Source: an uncultured Actinomyces sp. (GTDB lineage Bacteria; Actinomycetota; Actinomycetes; Actinomycetales; Actinomycetaceae). Taken from it: 6,603 nt of DNA. The stretch spans positions 1-6,603 of the forward strand of contig CALBAF010000478.1 in NCBI GenBank assembly GCA_937926415.1, read 5' to 3'. Made by a program: the position numbers and the translations under genes. Each line of letters starts with the position of its first letter. The stretch's first letter is position 1. The notes under the pieces are model-generated. The model had not been told where the DNA came from and made no database searches. It saw nothing but the letters and a program-made list of their open reading frames with translations. Positions 1 through 6,603 of this stretch are shown here, piece by piece.

Positions 1-2
1 GC

Positions 3-47
3 AAGCGCCGCGAGGTCAACGCCGCGCTCGCAGCTGACAACGCCTAA
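3..47 (+). CDS. Possible 3' end of an unidentified gene (partial)
   Basis: Reading the plus strand from base 3 gives a short open frame ending in TAA at 45-47, with the C-terminal sequence KRREVNAALAADNA. Third codon positions are almost all G or C, as expected for a real gene in this genome. The frame fits a gene converging on uppS, with the two stop codons overlapping (TAA on plus at 45-47, TAG on minus at 46-44). Only 14 sense codons are visible, so the product cannot be named and the frame could be chance. I infer a real gene end mainly because the left edge would otherwise be unexplained. Confidence 0.4.
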   Translation, partial: KRREVNAALAADNA

Positions 48-859
48 GACTGCGCGACGCGGTCGATCGCGCCGCCGAAGCGACGCTCGCGCCCCGCGAA
101 CTCCTCCAGGCACCCCCACAGCTCCTCGCGGTCGAACGCGGGCCAGGGAGTGTCGACGAACATCATTTCCGCATACGCCATCTGCCACAGCAGGTAGTTA
201 GACAAGCGCTGCTCCCCCGACGTGCGGATCATGAGGTCAACGTCGGGCAGGTAGAGGTGGCGAGACAGCGTCTTTTCGGTGACGCCGCGCGGGCTCAGGC
301 GCCCGGCCGCGACGTCCTCGGCGATGGACCGGGCAGCATCCACCAGCTCGGCCCGACCTCCGTAGTTGACGCACATGACCAGATCGAGGGTCTTGCAGTG
401 CGAGGTCGCCCGATCGGCCTTCTCCAGCGCGTTGATGACGCTCTTCCACAGCTTGGGCCGGCGCCCGCTCCACCGCACGTGCACGCCCCACTGGGCGAGC
501 TGGTCGGTGCGCCGCGCGAGCACGTCGGAGGCGTAGTTCATGATGAAGGAGACCTCGGCGGGCGAGCGCTTCCAATTCTCGGTGGAGAAGGTGTAGACGC
601 TCAGGTAGCGCACGCCCGCGTCGATGGCACCGGCGATCGTGTCCATGAGGGCGTACTCCCCCGCCCGGTGCCCCTCGGTGCGCGCCAGGCCTCGACTATT
701 GGCCCACCGCCCGTTTCCGTCCATGATGAGTGCGACGTGCGCGGGCACCTCACCCTTTCGAAAGACGGGCGCCTCGCAGTGCCACTGACCGGGGCCGAGC
801 AGAGGCGCGGCGGGGTCTTGCGGGGCGCGGTCCATGGGGGTGGGTCGCAGGTTGGTCAT
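44..859 (-). CDS. uppS: Isoprenyl transferase (polyprenyl/undecaprenyl diphosphate synthase, UppS family)
   Basis: This is a cis-prenyltransferase of 271 residues. It condenses isopentenyl diphosphate onto an allylic diphosphate to make the long polyprenyl diphosphate that becomes the lipid carrier for peptidoglycan and other wall glycans; it acts at the inner face of the membrane. Family signatures seen are IMDGNGRWA at residues 45-53 (D47 is the expected catalytic/Mg-binding Asp), FSTENW at 91-96, and RTSGEQRLSN at 212-221, the diphosphate-binding RxSGExRxSN block, followed by LLWQMAYAE. About 38 residues precede the conserved core, an N-terminal extension of the kind I recall in mycobacterial homologues. 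The ATG start overlaps the recO stop as ATGA, and AGGAG at 870-866 lies 6 bases upstream, so the start is well supported and translation is probably coupled to recO. Product chain length cannot be read from sequence. Synteny with recO matches other actinobacteria. Confidence 0.95.
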   Translation of the reverse strand: MTNLRPTPMDRAPQDPAAPLLGPGQWHCEAPVFRKGEVPAHVALIMDGNGRWANSRGLARTEGHRAGEYALMDTIAGAIDAGVRYLSVYTFSTENWKRSPAEVSFIMNYASDVLARRTDQLAQWGVHVRWSGRRPKLWKSVINALEKADRATSHCKTLDLVMCVNYGGRAELVDAARSIAEDVAAGRLSPRGVTEKTLSRHLYLPDVDLMIRTSGEQRLSNYLLWQMAYAEMMFVDTPWPAFDREELWGCLEEFAGRERRFGGAIDRVAQS

Positions 860-1593
860 GGGTGGCTCCTATCGATGACGCTCAGCGAGCGCAGGCGGCG
901 TTCCAGATGCCATTGAGTGTACGAGGAGATGAGGCCCGAGGCCTCGGTGCGTGCGTATGATTCGCACCGGTCGGCCCGCTCCCAGTCGCCGCTCAGCAGC
1001 TGACCGAGGAGGGCGACGGTATCGGGTGCAGGCGAGGAGGCGCCGGGCGGGCGGCAGGCGTCGCAGACGGTACCGCCGTCGGGGATGGAGAACGAGGAGT
1101 GGGGCCCCTGTGTGCCACACACGGCGCAGTCGAAGCACGAGGGGGCCCATCCGGCCAGGGCGAGGGCGCGCAGCGTGTAGGACGTGCGAATGAGGGTCGG
1201 ATCGTGACGGCCTCGCGCGAGGGCGTTGAGAGCACCAAGAAGGAGGAGGTATTGAGAGTGGGTGCCGTCGTGCGCGTCCGCGGTGAGGCGCTCGGCGGTT
1301 TCGACGATGACGGTGGCCGCGAGGTAGAGGTCGTAGTTGGCGGCGATGGCGTCACCGTATTGTGCGATCGAGGCGACCTGGGTGAGGGTATCGAGGGTGC
1401 GCCCATGATGAAGCTGGGCGTCGATGACGGAGAAGGGTTCGACGCGCGCGCCGAACTTTGAGGTCGTCTTGCGCACGCCCTTGGCGACGGCTCGCACCTG
1501 TCCGTGCTCGGCGGTGAGAAGCGTGATGATGCGATCCGCTTCGCCCAGCTTGTGGGTACGCAGGACGATCGCCTCGTCTCGATAGGACTTCAT
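856..1593 (-). CDS. recO: DNA repair protein RecO
   Basis: RecO (245 residues from ATG at 1593) helps RecF/RecR load RecA onto SSB-coated single-stranded DNA and anneals complementary strands during recombinational repair. The N-terminal OB-fold region begins SYRDEAIVLRTHKLGEADRI, the typical RecO opening, and reaches about residue 80. A helical domain follows. A zinc-type Cys cluster sits near residues 153-180, as C-x2-C-x2-C and then C-x2-C within VCDACRP. The C-terminal SSYTQWHLERRLRSL block matches actinobacterial RecO. GTG at 1596 directly precedes the ATG, and an in-frame TGA at 1611-1609 excludes any longer start. No convincing Shine-Dalgarno is seen, so a short or absent leader is possible. 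The gene ends inside the uppS start (ATGA, 859-856), making a two-gene operon. Confidence 0.95.
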   Translation of the reverse strand: MKSYRDEAIVLRTHKLGEADRIITLLTAEHGQVRAVAKGVRKTTSKFGARVEPFSVIDAQLHHGRTLDTLTQVASIAQYGDAIAANYDLYLAATVIVETAERLTADAHDGTHSQYLLLLGALNALARGRHDPTLIRTSYTLRALALAGWAPSCFDCAVCGTQGPHSSFSIPDGGTVCDACRPPGASSPAPDTVALLGQLLSGDWERADRCESYARTEASGLISSYTQWHLERRLRSLSVIDRSHP

Positions 1594-1676
1594 CACACGG
1601 ACATTGTGTCACGACCGCGCGGCCCAAGAGAGCAGGCCCGCCCACCATCGCATTGGGCGAAATCTGTTGTGAAGTG

Positions 1677-1742
1677 CGCTGTCACATCGATCGACAAGCG
1701 CCCCCTCGTGCACTGTCAACAATATATGAGAAACTGACAGCG
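1677..1742. promoter_or_regulatory. Candidate operator cluster upstream of the first TetR gene
   Basis: This part of the recO/TetR divergent spacer carries CGCTGTCA at 1677-1684, CACTGTCA at 1711-1718 and TGACAGCG at 1735-1742. The last two form an inverted repeat, CTGTCA-N16-TGACAG (1713-1740), around an AT-rich centre containing AATATATGAG. Paired half-sites beside an AT-rich core are what a dimeric repressor operator overlapping a promoter would look like. A link to the neighbouring TetR protein is inference. I could not assign a convincing -35/-10 pair for either divergent gene in the 1597-1835 spacer. Confidence 0.4.
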
Positions 1743-1823
1743 TGGTCGGTTACACAGCCGACAAGTGGTTTTCGAGTAGATAGTTTCTTCGTAACTGGAT
1801 ATGGTTTACCCATAACCGTCGAA

Positions 1824-1830
1824 GGAAGGA
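1824..1830 (+). promoter_or_regulatory. Ribosome binding site deciding the first TetR start
   Basis: The purine-rich run GGAAGGA (1824-1830) lies 5 bases before ATG at 1836. It is the only strong Shine-Dalgarno-like sequence near the 5' end and favours this start over upstream in-frame codons. Confidence 0.75.
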
Positions 1831-1835
1831 AACAA

Positions 1836-2375
1836 ATGGCTCCACCGATTGATGCCCGCGAAAAGCTTGGCACCGCACTGCGTCAGGCCCTGACGCAGAC
1901 CCCGCTGTCAAAGATCTCTGTCAGCGCACTGACACGCTCCGCCGGGGTCACCCGTCAAGCGTTCTACTACCACTTCAACTCCCTGAACGACCTCAACGCC
2001 TGGGTTTTCCGCGAGGAAATCACAGCGCACCTGACCACCAGTTCGGGAGAATGGCTCGACGCCATCGAAGCGACCATGACGTGGATGCACGCCCATCGCG
2101 ACGAGACCGCCGCCGCCATGAAGACCATCGAGGCAAACGACCTGTGGGCATTCCTGGTCTCTCACATTCAGGAGCTCATCGAGTCCCGCCTGCCCGGCTC
2201 CGCCTCGGCTACGGCGCGCGACGTCGTCGCCCAGCACTTCGCACTGGCAACCACCGCCCACATGGCTCAGTGGATGCTCTCCGGCCTGGAGGTCAACCCC
2301 TCGCTCGCGATTGCGCGCATGCGAGTGCTCATGACCGACCAGACCACCCCTGCTCTGGGCCGTCTCGTCAAGTAA
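1836..2375 (+). CDS. TetR-type transcriptional regulator, first of a tandem pair
   Basis: This 179-residue protein has an N-terminal TetR DNA-binding domain at residues 8-60. The helix-turn-helix runs through KISVSALTRSAGVTRQAFYYHF, with recognition segment GVTRQAFYYHF at 37-47, then NDLNAWVFREE. The C-terminal part (about 65-179) is helical and would bind ligand and form the dimer. The pattern HFALATTAHMAQWMLSGLEVNP at about 134-155 resembles the short DhaS-like TetR C-terminal domain. ATG at 1836 is chosen because GGAAGG lies just upstream; the same frame is open back to 1653, but that stretch has no family sequence. Over the first 60 residues it is about 60% identical to the protein at 2621-3205, with an identical recognition segment. 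Ligand and targets are unknown; autoregulation is suggested by the dyads around and inside the gene. Whether it represses or activates is not visible. Confidence 0.88.
   Translation: MAPPIDAREKLGTALRQALTQTPLSKISVSALTRSAGVTRQAFYYHFNSLNDLNAWVFREEITAHLTTSSGEWLDAIEATMTWMHAHRDETAAAMKTIEANDLWAFLVSHIQELIESRLPGSASATARDVVAQHFALATTAHMAQWMLSGLEVNPSLAIARMRVLMTDQTTPALGRLVK
1878..1898. repeat. Perfect 21-base dyad inside the first TetR coding sequence
   Basis: CTGCGTCAGG at 1878-1887, one central base (1888), then CCTGACGCAG at 1889-1898: 10-base arms with no mismatch. It lies about 42-62 bases after the start codon, over the codons for LRQALTQ. The equivalent codons of the paralogue (LRDALTT) do not form a dyad, so protein sequence alone does not force it. 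Its size suits a TetR dimer site. An intragenic operator for autoregulation is my inference; an mRNA hairpin near the 5' end is the alternative. Confidence 0.6.
1919..1934. repeat. Near-perfect 16-base dyad inside the first TetR coding sequence
   Basis: TGTCAGCG (1919-1926) followed by CACTGACA (1927-1934): seven of eight positions pair. It lies 20 bases beyond the 21-base dyad and shares its GTCAG/CTGAC half-site. The paralogue does not keep these bases at the matching codons. It may be a second, weaker operator; function is not proven. Confidence 0.4.
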
Positions 2376-2420
2376 TGCGGTAAATTCCCACCAACCGCAC
2401 GAGGGCAGACACAGCTCACC

Positions 2421-2458
2421 CCAGGCCCCGGCCTCGTTTCAACGAGACCGGGGCCTGG
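2421..2458 (+). terminator. Terminator hairpin after the first TetR gene
   Basis: CCAGGCCCCGG (2421-2431) pairs with CCGGGGCCTGG (2448-2458). One C/A mismatch follows, then CTCGTT pairs with AACGAG around a tiny loop. The stem is about 17 pairs and very GC-rich. No T-run follows, as is common for terminators in high-GC actinobacteria. It lies 45 bases after the stop codon and should separate the first TetR transcript from the second. Confidence 0.8.
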
Positions 2459-2501
2459 CGCATATCCGCAACAAAATCGTGACAACAAATTCCTAGACGC
2501 G

Positions 2502-2530
2502 TGACCAGGGCCTCGCTATACGATTGGTCA
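2502..2530. promoter_or_regulatory. Candidate operator upstream of the second TetR gene
   Basis: TGACCA (2502-2507) and TGGTCA (2525-2530) form a 6-base inverted repeat with a 17-base spacer containing TATACG. It lies about 45-70 bases upstream of the proposed -10 of the second regulator. Six-base arms can arise by chance, so this is only a candidate. Confidence 0.25.
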
Positions 2531-2548
2531 GTTCTGTCTAAACACGCA

Positions 2549-2579
2549 TTGAGCAGTTCCGCGAATCTGCATGTATAGT
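2549..2579 (+). promoter_or_regulatory. Candidate promoter of the second TetR gene
   Basis: A -10-like TATAGT (2574-2579) is preceded by a -35-like TTGAGC (2549-2554) with a 19-base spacer, slightly longer than ideal. Transcription would begin near 2586, giving a leader of about 35 bases that contains the ribosome binding site AGGA at 2611-2614. Confidence 0.4.
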
Positions 2580-2620
2580 TCGCACGTAACCTCATTGTTT
2601 CTTGTCGCCGAGGATCACTG

Positions 2621-3205
2621 ATGCCCCACCCCGATGCGAAAGAGCGGCTCGCAGACGCCCTGCGCGACGCCCTCACGACCGTCCCACTGTCGAAGGTGAC
2701 GGTCTCCGGAATCACCCGCACTGCCGGCGTGACCCGCCAGGCCTTCTACTACCACTTCTCTGATATCCGAGACCTGACCGTGTGGGTCTTCAAGCGCGAG
2801 GTCGCCGACCAGATCATCGCTCACGCTACCTACGAAGACTGGTCCGATGGCCTGCTCGCCATGTTCGTGTGGATGCAAAACCACCCCGAAGAGACCCGTT
2901 CCGTCGTCTCCTCCCTCGGCATGGAGGATCTGCAGATATTCCTGCACAAGCAGCTGCGCGCCGTCATGGAACCCATCATCGATCAGCACAGCGCCGACCT
3001 GCCCGTCACCGAAGACGATCGAGTGTTCGTCACCGACCACTTCACACTCGCCATTCTCGGCCACGTCTCCCAGTGGCTCGCGACCGGCATGAGCGCCGAC
3101 CCCTACATCCTCACCGAGCGTATCGCCCGCGTCCTCGACGGCCAGGTGCGCCGATCCCTCGAGGCCCTCGCAGCCAACCCGATCCCGGCCGCCACGCGCG
3201 CCTGA
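2621..3205 (+). CDS. TetR-type transcriptional regulator, second of a tandem pair
   Basis: This 194-residue protein is built like its upstream neighbour. The N-terminal TetR helix-turn-helix spans about residues 7-59 (KVTVSGITRTAG followed by GVTRQAFYYHF, residues 36-46), then DLTVWVFKRE. The helical C-terminal domain (about 65-180) contains DHFTLAILGHVSQWLATGMSADP, aligned with the matching segment of the first regulator. The tail EALAANPIPAATRA is longer than in the paralogue. ATG at 2621 has AGGA six bases upstream. Identity to the paralogue is high in the DNA-binding half and low in the ligand half, so the two probably read similar DNA but sense different signals. Synonymous codons have diverged, so this is not a recent duplication. 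Its own promoter and the terminator before it suggest independent transcription. Ligand, targets and direction of control are unknown. Confidence 0.87.
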   Translation: MPHPDAKERLADALRDALTTVPLSKVTVSGITRTAGVTRQAFYYHFSDIRDLTVWVFKREVADQIIAHATYEDWSDGLLAMFVWMQNHPEETRSVVSSLGMEDLQIFLHKQLRAVMEPIIDQHSADLPVTEDDRVFVTDHFTLAILGHVSQWLATGMSADPYILTERIARVLDGQVRRSLEALAANPIPAATRA

Positions 3206-3213
3206 AGACACGA

Positions 3214-3255
3214 CGAACCCCGGCCTCGTTTCTCCATCAACGAGGCCGGGGTTCG
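3214..3255. terminator. Bidirectional terminator between second TetR gene and leuA
   Basis: A perfect 17-base inverted repeat, CGAACCCCGGCCTCGTT (3214-3230) and its complement (3239-3255), surrounds an 8-base loop. It lies between two converging genes: 8 bases after the TetR stop and 20 bases beyond the leuA stop. It could end transcripts from both sides. Its core CCCCGGCCTCGTTTC is also in the hairpin at 2421-2458. Confidence 0.88.
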
Positions 3256-3275
3256 CCCTATCTGTCTACGAGCGC

Positions 3276-6603
<3,328 letters not shown>

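Noticed and set aside
257..916. Plus-strand open frame (219 codons) opposite uppS
   Set aside because: It lies antisense over the conserved uppS core, has no recognisable domain and no good ribosome binding site.
1653..1835. 61-residue N-terminal extension of the first TetR regulator
   Set aside because: TetR proteins normally begin shortly before the helix-turn-helix. The strong ribosome binding site at 1824-1830 marks ATG 1836, and the upstream stretch looks like a regulatory spacer.
2376..2399. TGCGGT-N12-ACCGCA hairpin right after the first TetR stop
   Set aside because: A six-pair stem with a 12-base loop is weak compared with the long terminator at 2421-2458; no separate function is supported.

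Overview
The window comes from a high-GC Gram-positive bacterium. An Actinomyces/Schaalia-type actinomycete is my best guess, from protein resemblance and base composition only. Supporting signs are strong G/C bias at third codon positions, an actinobacterial/fungal-type LeuA, a RecO with a Cys zinc cluster next to uppS, and GTG or leaderless-looking starts. I see no rRNA, tRNA, CRISPR array, transposase or integrase.

Layout. Bases 1-47 hold what may be the last codons of a plus-strand gene whose stop overlaps the stop of uppS. On the minus strand, recO (about 1593 to 856) and uppS (859 to 44) form a tightly coupled pair with a 4-base ATGA overlap. Next come two plus-strand tandem paralogues of a small TetR-type regulator (1836-2375 and 2621-3205). 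Each has its own ribosome binding site and its own strong hairpin terminator with a shared core (2421-2458 and 3214-3255). Facing them on the minus strand is leuA (5030 to 3276), encoding 2-isopropylmalate synthase. A 182-base divergent region separates leuA from a plus-strand L-lactate permease gene that runs off the right edge (5213 to beyond 6603).

Roles. uppS makes the polyprenyl diphosphate precursor of the cell-wall lipid carrier, recO acts in recombinational repair, leuA commits carbon to leucine, and the permease imports lactate. These are housekeeping genes. The accessory part is the TetR pair, which sits between leuA and recO-uppS in the opposite orientation. No target enzyme lies next to the pair, so its ligand and regulon cannot be read from this window.

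The most interesting non-coding signal lies around the first TetR gene. There is a perfect 21-base dyad just inside its coding sequence, a second near-perfect dyad 20 bases further on, and five copies of CTGTCA/TGACAG within about 245 bases. These look like candidate operators. I found no clear new biological system; the window is otherwise ordinary.
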